In this document: positions 44,112 through 53,172 of the stretch, piece by piece
Layout of the letters: every line of letters begins with the position of its first letter
Position numbering within the stretch: position 1 is the stretch's first letter
Origin: an uncultured Odoribacter sp.
GTDB taxonomy: Bacteria > Bacteroidota > Bacteroidia > Bacteroidales > Marinifilaceae
Assembly: GCA_910589025.1 (NCBI GenBank)
Contig: CAJURM010000010.1
Location: 1 to 64,000 of the forward strand
Direction: 5' to 3'
DNA length: 64,000 nt
The notes under the pieces: generated by a model
Databases searched by the model: none
The model's input: the letters and a program-made list of their open reading frames with translations, nothing else
Told to the model about the DNA's origin: nothing
Made by a program: the position numbers and the translations under genes

Positions 44112-44576
44112 TTATTCCTTCTGCTTTTTAAGCAGGTCATAACATCTTTGGATGGTTTCGTAATCAAAGCCGCGGCTGAGACAAAACCGGAAAAGTTTGG
44201 CTTTCGTCTGGAGCTCGTCCCTATCGTGGAGACTGCGGTACTTTTGTTTCAATAAGGAGAGGCATGTCGTTTCATATTCGGAGGCATCCAAGGTTGCTAG
44301 TGCGCTGCGGACAATATCGGAGGGAATTCCTTTCTGTCGGAGCATCAGATTGATTTTTTTCATGCCCCAGCGGTTGAAGCGAAACTTGTCCCGGGCATAG
44401 AAAGAGGCAAACCGGGCTTCATCGATAAACCTGTTTTTTTGCAGAAAATCCAGGATACGGTTGCAATCTTCCGGTGTGATTTCCCAGGCAAGCAGTTTTT
44501 TCCGGATATCGTCACAACAATACTCTTTTTTGCTGCATAGCGACGCAGCAAGATTCAGGGCTTTTTTATAATCCAT
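44112..44576 (-). CDS. recX: RecX-family regulatory protein
   Basis: 154 aa, three-helix repeats: ALNLAASLCSKKEYCCDDIRKKL, LDFLQKNRFIDEARFASFYARDK and GMKKINLMLRQKGI are diagnostic of RecX. RecX limits RecA filament growth. Its start overlaps the prmC stop by 11 bases; recA is not in the window. Confidence 0.87.
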   Translation of the reverse strand: MDYKKALNLAASLCSKKEYCCDDIRKKLLAWEITPEDCNRILDFLQKNRFIDEARFASFYARDKFRFNRWGMKKINLMLRQKGIPSDIVRSALATLDASEYETTCLSLLKQKYRSLHDRDELQTKAKLFRFCLSRGFDYETIQRCYDLLKKQKE

Positions 44577-45420
44577 CGTGCAATTCTCCTTTTACAAAAC
44601 GGTCTTTCCCGTAAAAATCTTTTTTTAAGACAAGCCGGCAATACCCGGAGGCCTCCATCAGTTGCAACATCTCTTTCCCTAGCGCTTCATTGATTTCAAA
44701 AAAAAGTTTCCCGCCTTGTGTCAAGTGCCGTTTCCCCCATTTAACGATGGTGCGGTAATATATCAGCGGGTCATCGTCCGGTACAAATAAAGCTCTGTGG
44801 GGCTCGTAATCCAGGACGCGTTTTTGCATCAGAGCTTTTTCCTGCTCGCGGACATAAGGGGGATTACTGACAATAATATCGTATTGCTCCGGCGTGTTGA
44901 AACGGAAAATATTCGCTTGCATGAAATCCGCGTGCAAGTGATTCAGTTGCGCGTTTTGACGGGCTTGTTTGACGGCTTCCGGTGAGATGTCCAGACCGCA
45001 GACGGAGGCTCCGGGCAGGGAATGTGCCAGTGACAATGCGATGCAGCCGCTTCCGGTGCCGATATCCAAAATACGAGCGGAGGAAGGTGCCGTTTCCTTA
45101 ATCCAATAAACCAGTTCTTCTGTCTCCGGACGGGGAATAAGAGTGGATGGGTTTAATCCGATTCTTAACCCCGCGAAAACAGTTTCACCCAAGACATATT
45201 GGATGGGTTGGCCGGCTTTTAACTGCCCGGTGATTTTAATAAAATTCTTTACAAAGCTTTCATCCAAATCTTCGCTTTTTTTGAGATGGATGTCTATATT
45301 TGTGTAGTGAAATACATCCGTGAAGATGATTTGACAAATACTTCGGATTTCTTCCGCTCCGTATGTATCTTTCAATTCTTCTCTTGCGTATTGAATGAGT
45401 GTAAACAAAGAGTGATTCAT
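44566..45420 (-). CDS. prmC: Release factor glutamine methyltransferase PrmC (HemK)
   Basis: 284 aa. N-terminal helical domain binding release factors, then the methyltransferase domain with LDIGTGSGCIAL and the NPPY catalytic motif (IIVSNPPYVRE). It methylates the Gln of the GGQ motif of RF1 and RF2. It is the promoter-proximal gene of the prmC-recX pair and is divergent from cls across 74 bases. Confidence 0.94.
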   Translation of the reverse strand: MNHSLFTLIQYAREELKDTYGAEEIRSICQIIFTDVFHYTNIDIHLKKSEDLDESFVKNFIKITGQLKAGQPIQYVLGETVFAGLRIGLNPSTLIPRPETEELVYWIKETAPSSARILDIGTGSGCIALSLAHSLPGASVCGLDISPEAVKQARQNAQLNHLHADFMQANIFRFNTPEQYDIIVSNPPYVREQEKALMQKRVLDYEPHRALFVPDDDPLIYYRTIVKWGKRHLTQGGKLFFEINEALGKEMLQLMEASGYCRLVLKKDFYGKDRFVKGELHDGL

Positions 45421-45494
45421 AAAACAAAGATAGAGCGAAAATCTGAAAATGAGAAAATGAAATGCAGTTATCTCCCTGCTGCTGATCCTACTTT

Positions 45495-46949
45495 ATGAGC
45501 TGGTCCCTGATTATACAATATGTGCTGATTACATCCTATTTGCTGACGATTATATCCATCACCTTCAGCATCGTTCTGGAAAACAGAAATCCGGTACGGA
45601 CGTTGGCGTGGATAGGAGTATTGGTGTTTGTGCCGTTTATCGGGCTGTTATTCTATCTCTATTTCGGGGTAAACTACCGCAAAGTGAAGATGTTTTCCAT
45701 GAAAGGGCTGGGGGATATGAAGTGGCTGCAATACATGAGTGAGGACCAGAAACAGAGAATCAAGAAAACGGAGCTTATCAAAAAGGAGGACATGGAAGAG
45801 GTTCGCAAGCTCATGACCCTCTTGCTCAATAACAGCAAAGCTCTGTTAACCCGCTACAATAAAGTGGAAATCCTGAACAACGGAAGTGAGACATTCCCGG
45901 CTATTTTCGCTGCCTTGTGCAAGGCCCGGAAGTACATCCATTTGGAATACTACATCCTGGAACCCGGTGAGTTGTTTGACCGTTTGATAGAAATACTGAT
46001 AGCCAAGGCGAAAGCCGGGGTGGAAGTACGCATCATTTATGATGATGTCGGTTCCTGGGGATTGCCGAAAAAGTGCAAACAGGAGATGAGGGAGGCTGGC
46101 ATACAGATTTATCCTTTCCTGCCTGTGCGCTTTCATAAGATTGCAAGCAATGCGAACTACCGGAACCATCGTAAAATTATTGTCATTGACGGAGAGACGG
46201 CTTTTGTCGGAGGGCTGAATTTTGCTGACCGCTATCTGAACGGAGTGCCGGGAATCGGTGAGTGGCGGGACACCCATCTGCAAGTCAAAGGAGAGGTTGC
46301 TACCTCTTTGCAGACGGTGTTTCTGATTGACTGGTATTTTGTCCGGCAGGAACTGTTGCTGAACCGGGAGGAATATTTGCCTTATGTCCGGGAGGAGGGG
46401 AATGTGATAACACAGGTCGTTTCTTGTGGTCCCGATAGTGATTGGGCGTCCATACAACAGGCTTATTTTACGCTTATCAATATGGCGAAGAAATATGTCT
46501 TTATCTCTACCCCTTATTTTATGCCGGGAGAAACAACGCTCAACTGCATTAAGGCTGCCGCCATGGGGGGAGTGGATGTGCGGATATTGCTTCCGCATCG
46601 TACCGATTCATGGCTGACGCACTGGTGTTCCCGTTCCTTTGTTGAGGAGTTGTTGGCTGCCGGGGTGAAAGTATATTGGTATCAGAAAGGCATTAATCAC
46701 AGCAAGGTGATCGTTGTGGACGGCATTGTGGCCAGTGTGGGGACAGCCAATGTGGATATGCGGAGTTTTGAGCAGAATTTTGAAGTGAACCTGATTGTAT
46801 ATGACCGGAATTTTGCCCGGGACATTGCGGCTTCTTTTATGGACGATCTGAAAGAGAGTCGGGAAGAGAGCATGCACAGATGGAAATTCCGGAGTGACAA
46901 AGATAAGGTGCGCGAATCGGTCGCCCGCTTGTTTGCTCCTCTGTTATAA
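45495..46949 (+). CDS. cls: Cardiolipin synthase
   Basis: 484 aa with two N-terminal membrane helices and two phospholipase-D HKD motifs: NHRKIIVIDGETAFVGG (about 222-238) and NHSKVIVVDGIVASVGT (about 400-416). It joins two phosphatidylglycerol molecules to cardiolipin. Length and order are standard for bacterial Cls. Confidence 0.95.
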   Translation: MSWSLIIQYVLITSYLLTIISITFSIVLENRNPVRTLAWIGVLVFVPFIGLLFYLYFGVNYRKVKMFSMKGLGDMKWLQYMSEDQKQRIKKTELIKKEDMEEVRKLMTLLLNNSKALLTRYNKVEILNNGSETFPAIFAALCKARKYIHLEYYILEPGELFDRLIEILIAKAKAGVEVRIIYDDVGSWGLPKKCKQEMREAGIQIYPFLPVRFHKIASNANYRNHRKIIVIDGETAFVGGLNFADRYLNGVPGIGEWRDTHLQVKGEVATSLQTVFLIDWYFVRQELLLNREEYLPYVREEGNVITQVVSCGPDSDWASIQQAYFTLINMAKKYVFISTPYFMPGETTLNCIKAAAMGGVDVRILLPHRTDSWLTHWCSRSFVEELLAAGVKVYWYQKGINHSKVIVVDGIVASVGTANVDMRSFEQNFEVNLIVYDRNFARDIAASFMDDLKESREESMHRWKFRSDKDKVRESVARLFAPLL

Positions 46950-46987
46950 TAATTGTGGTGGTTATTTTGTATTAAACAGATAAATCA

Positions 46988-49366
46988 ATGGAAATCAGTA
47001 TTGACAGCCGTTCGGTGGCGAATCCCGCAACGACTATGTTTTTTGCCTTGAAAGGACCGAATCATAACGGACATGATTATGTGGTAAAATTGTATGAACG
47101 TGGTGTGCGCAATTTTGTTGTCAGTGAGAAAAGAGAGGAGTTTGTTCCCTTGAAAGAGGCAAAATTTTATGAAGTGGAGGATGTTTTGAAAGCCTTGCAG
47201 ACCTATGCTAAATCCCACCGGGAAAAACAGCGGGCGGAAGTGGTGGCAATTACCGGGAGCAATGGGAAAACCATAGTCAAAGAGTGGTTATACCAGTTGT
47301 TAGCTGATGAGTTTGCCGTTTACCGCAGTCCGCGAAGTTACAATTCCCAGGTGGGGGTCCCCCTGTCATTGTCTGGAATTGCTGAAAATACACAGATTGC
47401 CTTGATTGAAGCCGGGATTTCCCGTAAAGGGGAGATGGTGAAACTGGAAAGCATGATCAAGCCGGAGGTGGCTGTTTTTACCCATTTGGGTGACGCTCAC
47501 GGGGAAAACTTTTCCTCCTTGCAGGAAAAGCTGGCCGAAAAGGCCGTCCTGTTCAGGTATTGCCGGGTCGTGGTGGGAAGAGAGGGAGACGCGATGGATT
47601 ATATTCTTTCGGTAGTGCGGAAAGAGACGGAGAAAATGATATGGGGGCAGGGAGAGCATGCAACCCTGAAAGTAGAGGAGGGGCGTAGGACAGACAAAAG
47701 CCGGGAAGTCCGGATTACCTATCAAAATCAGACGTTCGGATTGGAGATCCCTTTTGGGGATGAGGCATCGTATGAAAATTGCATGAATGTAGTTTGTGTC
47801 TGTTTGCTGAAAGGGATGAGTGCGGAAAAAATTGTGGAGAAAGTACGGCAATTGCAGCCGATTGCTATGCGAATGGAGATAAAAGAGGGAATCAATCGGT
47901 GTGTCGTAATACACGACTATTATAATTCGGACTCCTCCTCTTTCCGCTTGGCATTAAATTCCCTGACGATGCAGGATGAGGCGAAAAAAAGAGTGGTGAT
48001 TCTTTCTGATTTCATTGATACGGACATCGATAAGGCGGCGCTTTACCGGGAAGTAGCAGGGATATTGCGGAAAGCCGGGGTGGGATTGTTTATTGGAATC
48101 GGGGATGAACTGCTGAAATACAAAGCCTATTTCTTGATGGATTCCCGTTTTTATACCGATACGGATAGTTTCCTGAAACAGGAAAAACGGGACACGTTTC
48201 ATGATCAGGCCATTCTGATTAAGGGAGCCCGGAAATACCAGTTTGAATACATAGCCGGCTTTCTGCAAAAGCAGTCCCACAATACTGTGCTGGAAGTGGA
48301 TATGGATGCCATGACACAAAATCTGACCTATTTCCGTTCGCTGATACCTCCGACGACGAAACTGGCCCTCATGGTGAAGGCTTTTTCGTATGGTACCGGT
48401 GCGGGCGAAGTGGCGAATCTCTTGCAATACCAGGGTGTAAATTACCTGATGGTTGCTTTTGCCGATGAAGGCGTGGCTTTGCGTGCGGAAGGCATAACGA
48501 TACCGATTGCTGTGATGAATCCTCAACCGGAAGCCTTTGATAATATGATTGAGTTTAATCTGGAACCGGAGATTTATTCGCTTGAGTTACTGGAGGCTTT
48601 TGACCGTAATTTGGTTAAACACGGCATTGAACAGTATCCCGTTCACTTGAAATTGAATACGGGGATGAACCGTTCGGGGCTGGATCCGGAAGAGGTGGAC
48701 GCTTTGTTGCAGTTTTTTAGGGTGAAGAGGAGAGTGAAACTTTGCTCTGTCTTCTCTCATTTGGCCGGGAGCGACGAAGCGGTGCATGATGAATTCACAC
48801 GTCATCAAATTCAACTTTTTACAGAAATGACGGAAAAAATACAGGCGGCATTTGATTATAAAATCATGCGTCACATCCTGAATTCTGCCGGGATAGAGCG
48901 TTTCACTTCTTTTGCTTTTGATATGGTACGCTTGGGCATCGGGCTGCACGGGATAAGTGTGGCGGGGGCTCCGTTGATTCCGGTGAGCACGTTCAAGACC
49001 TACATCGCTTCTGTAAGGAAAGTCAAAAGCGGGGAGACCATCGGATACGGCCGTAAAGGCAAAACAGAACGGGAATCGTTGATTGCTGTCGTTCCGGTAG
49101 GCTATGCCGACGGCTTGAACCGTCATTTGAGCAACGGCGTGGGAGAAATGTGGGTACGAGGCACGAGAGTGCCCATTATCGGCAACATCTGTATGGACAC
49201 CTGCATGTTGGATGTCACGGACACGGGAGCGCAAGTGGGGGATGAAGTGGAGATTTTTGGCAAGAACATCTTAGTCACGGAAGTTGCAGCGAAATTATCG
49301 ACCATTCCTTATGAAGTACTGACCAGTGTTGCCCAGCGGGTGAAACGGGTATATTATAGAAGTTAA
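46988..49366 (+). CDS. Bifunctional MurF ligase - alanine racemase
   Basis: 792 aa fusion typical of Bacteroidetes. The MurF half (about 1-430) has VVAITGSNGKTIVKEW (ATP site) and LIEAGISRKGEM. The racemase half has the PLP-lysine segment ALMVKAFSYGTGAG, with F where most racemases have N (KANAYG), and GYADGLNRHLSNG and NICMDTCMLDVT near the end. It makes D-Ala and adds D-Ala-D-Ala to UDP-MurNAc-tripeptide. The N-terminus is slightly short; an in-frame stop just upstream forces the start at 46988. Confidence 0.93.
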   Translation: MEISIDSRSVANPATTMFFALKGPNHNGHDYVVKLYERGVRNFVVSEKREEFVPLKEAKFYEVEDVLKALQTYAKSHREKQRAEVVAITGSNGKTIVKEWLYQLLADEFAVYRSPRSYNSQVGVPLSLSGIAENTQIALIEAGISRKGEMVKLESMIKPEVAVFTHLGDAHGENFSSLQEKLAEKAVLFRYCRVVVGREGDAMDYILSVVRKETEKMIWGQGEHATLKVEEGRRTDKSREVRITYQNQTFGLEIPFGDEASYENCMNVVCVCLLKGMSAEKIVEKVRQLQPIAMRMEIKEGINRCVVIHDYYNSDSSSFRLALNSLTMQDEAKKRVVILSDFIDTDIDKAALYREVAGILRKAGVGLFIGIGDELLKYKAYFLMDSRFYTDTDSFLKQEKRDTFHDQAILIKGARKYQFEYIAGFLQKQSHNTVLEVDMDAMTQNLTYFRSLIPPTTKLALMVKAFSYGTGAGEVANLLQYQGVNYLMVAFADEGVALRAEGITIPIAVMNPQPEAFDNMIEFNLEPEIYSLELLEAFDRNLVKHGIEQYPVHLKLNTGMNRSGLDPEEVDALLQFFRVKRRVKLCSVFSHLAGSDEAVHDEFTRHQIQLFTEMTEKIQAAFDYKIMRHILNSAGIERFTSFAFDMVRLGIGLHGISVAGAPLIPVSTFKTYIASVRKVKSGETIGYGRKGKTERESLIAVVPVGYADGLNRHLSNGVGEMWVRGTRVPIIGNICMDTCMLDVTDTGAQVGDEVEIFGKNILVTEVAAKLSTIPYEVLTSVAQRVKRVYYRS

Positions 49367-49411
49367 GAAGTCTGTTTTTTTAGATCATATCCATACAGAG
49401 ATATTACAAGG

Positions 49412-49448
49412 AATATTTGGAGAATGTCACATTCTCCAAATATTTTTT
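49412..49448 (+). terminator. Terminator after murF-alr
   Basis: AATATTTGGAGAATGT (49412-49427), one base, and its exact reverse complement (49429-49444) followed by T6. A 16-bp perfect stem. Confidence 0.85.
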
Positions 49449-49570
49449 ATTATTTCTACTGACGAAAAGAAATAATCGTTCTTTGTTGGAAAAGAGAAAT
49501 TTTATTCCTGATTCAGAAAAGAAACGTGCGATTCAAAACTTTGATTTTTAGAAAAATAAAAAGGGAAATA

Positions 49571-49592
49571 ATACCTGCTTGCCAAGCATGTA
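49571..49592. repeat. Left inverted repeat of candidate invertible promoter 3
   Basis: A 22-base unit centred on TGCTTGCCAAGCA, itself nearly palindromic. Its exact reverse complement is found at 49775-49796. Confidence 0.85.
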
Positions 49593-49660
49593 TTATTTAT
49601 ATTTACTTTTTTAATGTTATAACGTTTGCACTACACTTCTTTTAAGAAAAAATTACAATG

Positions 49661-49691
49661 CAAATATAAGTAAAATTGTATCGACTCCAAA
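49661..49691 (-). promoter_or_regulatory. Consensus promoter inside candidate invertible segment 3, facing left
   Basis: On the minus strand TTTG (49691-49688), 19 bases, TATATTTG (49668-49661): a full match to the Bacteroidetes -33/-7 consensus with ideal spacing. As sequenced it points away from the SusC gene, toward the 3' end of murF-alr. Inversion of 49571-49796 would direct it at 50050. Confidence 0.75.
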
Positions 49692-49774
49692 TCTTTCTTT
49701 AATTTTTACAATAGTCAATTTTATTTTTTAACAATTTTCATCTATTGCCTCATATAAGATTTCCTTTTCAGGTA

Positions 49775-49796
49775 CATGCTTGGCAAGCAGGTATCA
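49775..49796. repeat. Right inverted repeat of candidate invertible promoter 3
   Basis: Exact reverse complement of 49571-49592 over 22 bases. It ends 253 bases before the SusC start. The stretch 49797-50049 is AT-rich and shows no TAnnTTTG box toward SusC; it holds only a palindrome at 49971-49980. Confidence 0.85.
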
Positions 49797-49970
49797 TTTG
49801 GAACATAAACTTCTCATTCATATCCATTTATAAAAAAGTGAGTGTTGTATAAGAGGGATTTTTTTAATCTATGATGTGAAAATTATTACGTTATTTTAAG
49901 AAATGTGAATAATTAATTAACACAATAATCTTATGAATGGATGTAAAAAAACGGGCAATCGTGAAAACGT

Positions 49971-49980
49971 AAACGTTTGC
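49971..49980 (+). promoter_or_regulatory. AAACGTTT palindrome, possible LacI-type operator
   Basis: AAACGTTT with flanks CGT and GCG resembles LacI/PurR-family operators. A related string, AACGTTTGC, occurs at 49621 inside the candidate invertible segment. The evidence is weak. Confidence 0.3.
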
Positions 49981-50049
49981 GATTTGCAGGTTGGCATGTC
50001 ATCGTCTTTTTATTTAAACCTAATCATTATTTAACTAATCAATCAACTT

Positions 50050-53000
50050 ATGGAGTTAACTTTACTCAAATGTCGGAAAATCTTCGGATACGGCATGCTC
50101 TTGCTGTTCTCGCTGTTGCTGCTTTTGCCTGCAGCCAGTGTGTACGGTCAGGGTAAAATTAAGGTGTCAGGTACCGTGGTGGATGAATCCGGCCCGCTAA
50201 TCGGTGCTCATGTGTTGGTGAAGAACACGGTGAACGGTGTTTCTACGGATGTGGACGGTAAGTTCACACTCATGATCGAATCGCCGGCGACTATCCTGCT
50301 CTTCTCTTTTATGGGCTATGTCACGCAGGAGGTCGTTGTTGGAGACCGTAGGACGATCGACGTCAAACTGGAACCTGAATCAGAGGTCATGGAAGAAGTC
50401 GTTGTTGTCGGCTATGGTGTACAGAAAAAAGAGTCGGTTGTTGGCTCTATCTCGACTATTGAGGTTGATAACCTTAAGATCCCCGGTTCGCAACTCTCGA
50501 CCAGTCTTGCAGGTCAGCTTTCGGGTATCGTGTCTATGGCCCGTTCGGGTGAACCCGGTAAAAGTAGTGCTGCGGACTTTTACATCCGTGGTGTTTCATC
50601 ATTCCAAGGTTCGTCGAATCCGCTCGTGCTGGTTGATGGGGTGGAGCGTGATCTTGATTTGGTGGATACGGACGACATCGCTTCGTTTTCGGTACTCAAA
50701 GATGCTTCTGCCTCTGCTGTTTATGGTGTGCGGGGTGCCAATGGCGTTATTCTTATTACGACGAAGAAAGGAGCATCGGGACGTCCGGAAATCAAGCTGC
50801 GTGCTGAAGCCGGTATTACACAGCCGACCAAACTACCCGAATTTGTTAATTCTTGGCAGTTTGCCAAAATGTTTAATGAAGCTTATGGCTCGAATTATTA
50901 TTCCGATGAGGATTTGGCAGCTTATGCAAACCACACGGATTCGGATTTGCGTCCGGATGTGGACTGGATGAAGGCCCTCTATAAAAATCTTGCCGATAAA
51001 GAGCGTGTGAGCCTCTCCATTTCCGGGGGCGGTGAAATAGCGCGCTATTACATTTCGGGCGGTTTCTACAATGAGTCGTCGATTTACCGTGATGCAGGCG
51101 ATACTTATGATTATAATTCGTCTATCAATTACAATAAATTTAATTTCCGGGCGAACATAGACCTTAATCTGACGAAGACTACGGTCATGAACCTTAACCT
51201 GGCCAATATCTACGAGAAAAGTTTTTCGCCCGGTACGGATCAGAATATTTGGTCGTGGGCGTTTTCAACGTCGCCCAATGCCTTTCCGACGGAGTATTCG
51301 AACGGTTATCTCTCCGGACCTAACGGTTCGGGACAGAATCCCTGGAACTTGTTGGTTCATACGGGGTATCGCGAGCAATTCTGGAATTCGGCACAGTCTC
51401 TTATCGGTATAAAACAGGATCTTGGTATGCTGACGCAGGGCTTGACGGCCAATATTAAATTTTCGTGGGATGCATGGAACACGCAGATCCAACGGCGCAC
51501 TAAGAATCCGACCTGGTATACGGCGCTTGACTCGCGCGATGAAGAGGGCAATCTGCAGTTCGGTGACCCGTCGAATGTCGGTAGCAATACCCTTGATTTC
51601 GCTAATTCAACATCAAGTACAGTCACGACCTACCTTGAAGGGGCGGTTAATTATAGCCGTCTCTTTGCTGAACAGCATCGTGTGGGAGCTATGTTCCTTT
51701 ATAATCACAAGGTATTGCGTTGGACCTCCGGGCAGGGGGCTGACAATTCGCTGCCTTATAAGAACCAGGGTATTGCCGGGCGTGTGACTTATGCTTTTCG
51801 CGATAAATATATGTTTGAATTTAACATGGGATACAACGGTTCAGAGAACTTTGCCAGCGGTCACCGTTTCGGTTTCTTCCCTGCCGTATCGGGTGGATGG
51901 ATGCTTTCCGAGGAGAATTTCTGGCAACCGATAAAGAATTATGTCAATACATTCAAAATTCGTGCTTCCTATGGTAAAGTCGGTAATGACCAGCTCGGTA
52001 ACAACAATCGTTGGCTTTATCTGTCGACCGTTATTGATGGTAACGGTTTTACAATGGGAGAGACGGGCAGCAACGGTGGTAGCGGTATCGCTATGGGACG
52101 CCCTGAAAACCTTAAGTTTTCGTGGGAAGAGGAGAAAAAGCTCGACATCGGTATTGAGATGATGCTTTTCAATCAGTTGCGCATTCAGGCCGACTATTTC
52201 CACAACCGTCGTGAAGGTATCCTCATGTTACGGAATGGGCTGCCTGGTATTGCAGGTATTGCTGCCAATTCCGGCAAACAGCCTTATACCAATCTCGGTA
52301 AGACCGATAATGAGGGTGTTGATATGTCACTGGAATGGAACAAACAATTCGGTGACTGGTATTTTACGGCCCGTGGTAATTTTACGTTCAACCGCAATAA
52401 ACTGGTTGATATTGACCAGCCCGACTGGGAATACAAGTACCAGAACCAGACCGGTAAACCTTACGGTGCAGGCGGTTCGGGCGACCAGCCCTGGGGATTG
52501 GTGGCGTTGGGGCTTTTCAAGAGCCAGGAGGAGATTGACAATAGCCCCGTACAGAATTTCGGCGAATATCGTGTGGGGGATATCAAATACCTGGATGTGA
52601 ATGGTGACGGTGTCGTTGATGCACAGGATAAAATCTATTTGGGGTACACAACGATGCCTGAAATTACTTACGGTTTCGGAGCTACAGCTGCCTGGAAAGG
52701 ATTTGATCTGAATCTTTTCTTCCAGGGGGTAGGTCATGTAAACTTCTTCATGAGCGGAGGTTCGCTTACTACGCCTTTTTCCGACAACGAGTCTACACGT
52801 CGTGCCGTACAGCGTGATGTTTGGGAGAAGGGATGGCGTAGTGACCGTACGGATGCGGAGAACGCAGCCGCTGCTTATCCGCGTTTGAGTGTTGGTACGG
52901 GAGGCGGTTACGAGAACAATAGGCAGACTTCCTCGTGGTGGCAGCGTAACGGAGCATTCCTGCGTCTGAAGAACGCCGAGATCGGTTACTCCTTCCCGAA

Positions 53001-53172
53001 AGCCTGGATGGTTAAATCCGGTTTCGTGCAGTCGCTCCGTGTGTATGTTTCTGCGAACAACCTTTGCACGTTCAGCAGTTTCAAACTCTGGGACCCCGAA
53101 TTGGGCGGCGGACAGGGGGCCGTTTATCCTCCCAGCCGGTACATCTCTTTCGGTCTGAATGTAAACTTCTAA
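50050..53172 (+). CDS. SusC/RagA-family TonB-linked outer-membrane protein
   Basis: 1040 aa. Long signal peptide ending near SVYGQG, CarboxypepD_reg-like domain (VSGTVVDESGPLIGAHVLVKN), the SusC linker EEVVVVGYGVQKKESVVGSI, plug (RGVSSFQGSSNPLVLVDGVERD, LKDASASAVYGVRGANGVILITTKKG) and barrel ending YISFGLNVNF. It imports a glycan or glycopeptide together with the SusD lipoprotein that begins at the next base. Codon use (many CGT, GAC) differs from the urease and housekeeping genes, which may mean the locus was acquired. The promoter upstream appears invertible. Confidence 0.95.
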   Translation: MELTLLKCRKIFGYGMLLLFSLLLLLPAASVYGQGKIKVSGTVVDESGPLIGAHVLVKNTVNGVSTDVDGKFTLMIESPATILLFSFMGYVTQEVVVGDRRTIDVKLEPESEVMEEVVVVGYGVQKKESVVGSISTIEVDNLKIPGSQLSTSLAGQLSGIVSMARSGEPGKSSAADFYIRGVSSFQGSSNPLVLVDGVERDLDLVDTDDIASFSVLKDASASAVYGVRGANGVILITTKKGASGRPEIKLRAEAGITQPTKLPEFVNSWQFAKMFNEAYGSNYYSDEDLAAYANHTDSDLRPDVDWMKALYKNLADKERVSLSISGGGEIARYYISGGFYNESSIYRDAGDTYDYNSSINYNKFNFRANIDLNLTKTTVMNLNLANIYEKSFSPGTDQNIWSWAFSTSPNAFPTEYSNGYLSGPNGSGQNPWNLLVHTGYREQFWNSAQSLIGIKQDLGMLTQGLTANIKFSWDAWNTQIQRRTKNPTWYTALDSRDEEGNLQFGDPSNVGSNTLDFANSTSSTVTTYLEGAVNYSRLFAEQHRVGAMFLYNHKVLRWTSGQGADNSLPYKNQGIAGRVTYAFRDKYMFEFNMGYNGSENFASGHRFGFFPAVSGGWMLSEENFWQPIKNYVNTFKIRASYGKVGNDQLGNNNRWLYLSTVIDGNGFTMGETGSNGGSGIAMGRPENLKFSWEEEKKLDIGIEMMLFNQLRIQADYFHNRREGILMLRNGLPGIAGIAANSGKQPYTNLGKTDNEGVDMSLEWNKQFGDWYFTARGNFTFNRNKLVDIDQPDWEYKYQNQTGKPYGAGGSGDQPWGLVALGLFKSQEEIDNSPVQNFGEYRVGDIKYLDVNGDGVVDAQDKIYLGYTTMPEITYGFGATAAWKGFDLNLFFQGVGHVNFFMSGGSLTTPFSDNESTRRAVQRDVWEKGWRSDRTDAENAAAAYPRLSVGTGGGYENNRQTSSWWQRNGAFLRLKNAEIGYSFPKAWMVKSGFVQSLRVYVSANNLCTFSSFKLWDPELGGGQGAVYPPSRYISFGLNVNF

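Noticed and set aside
45846..46598. 250-codon minus-strand ORF
   Set aside because: It is antisense to cls, whose two HKD motifs are clear.
49571..49796. Miniature transposable element
   Set aside because: The repeats are at a suitable distance, but no target-site duplication is visible and the internal consensus promoter next to a SusC gene fits an invertible promoter better. Not fully excluded.
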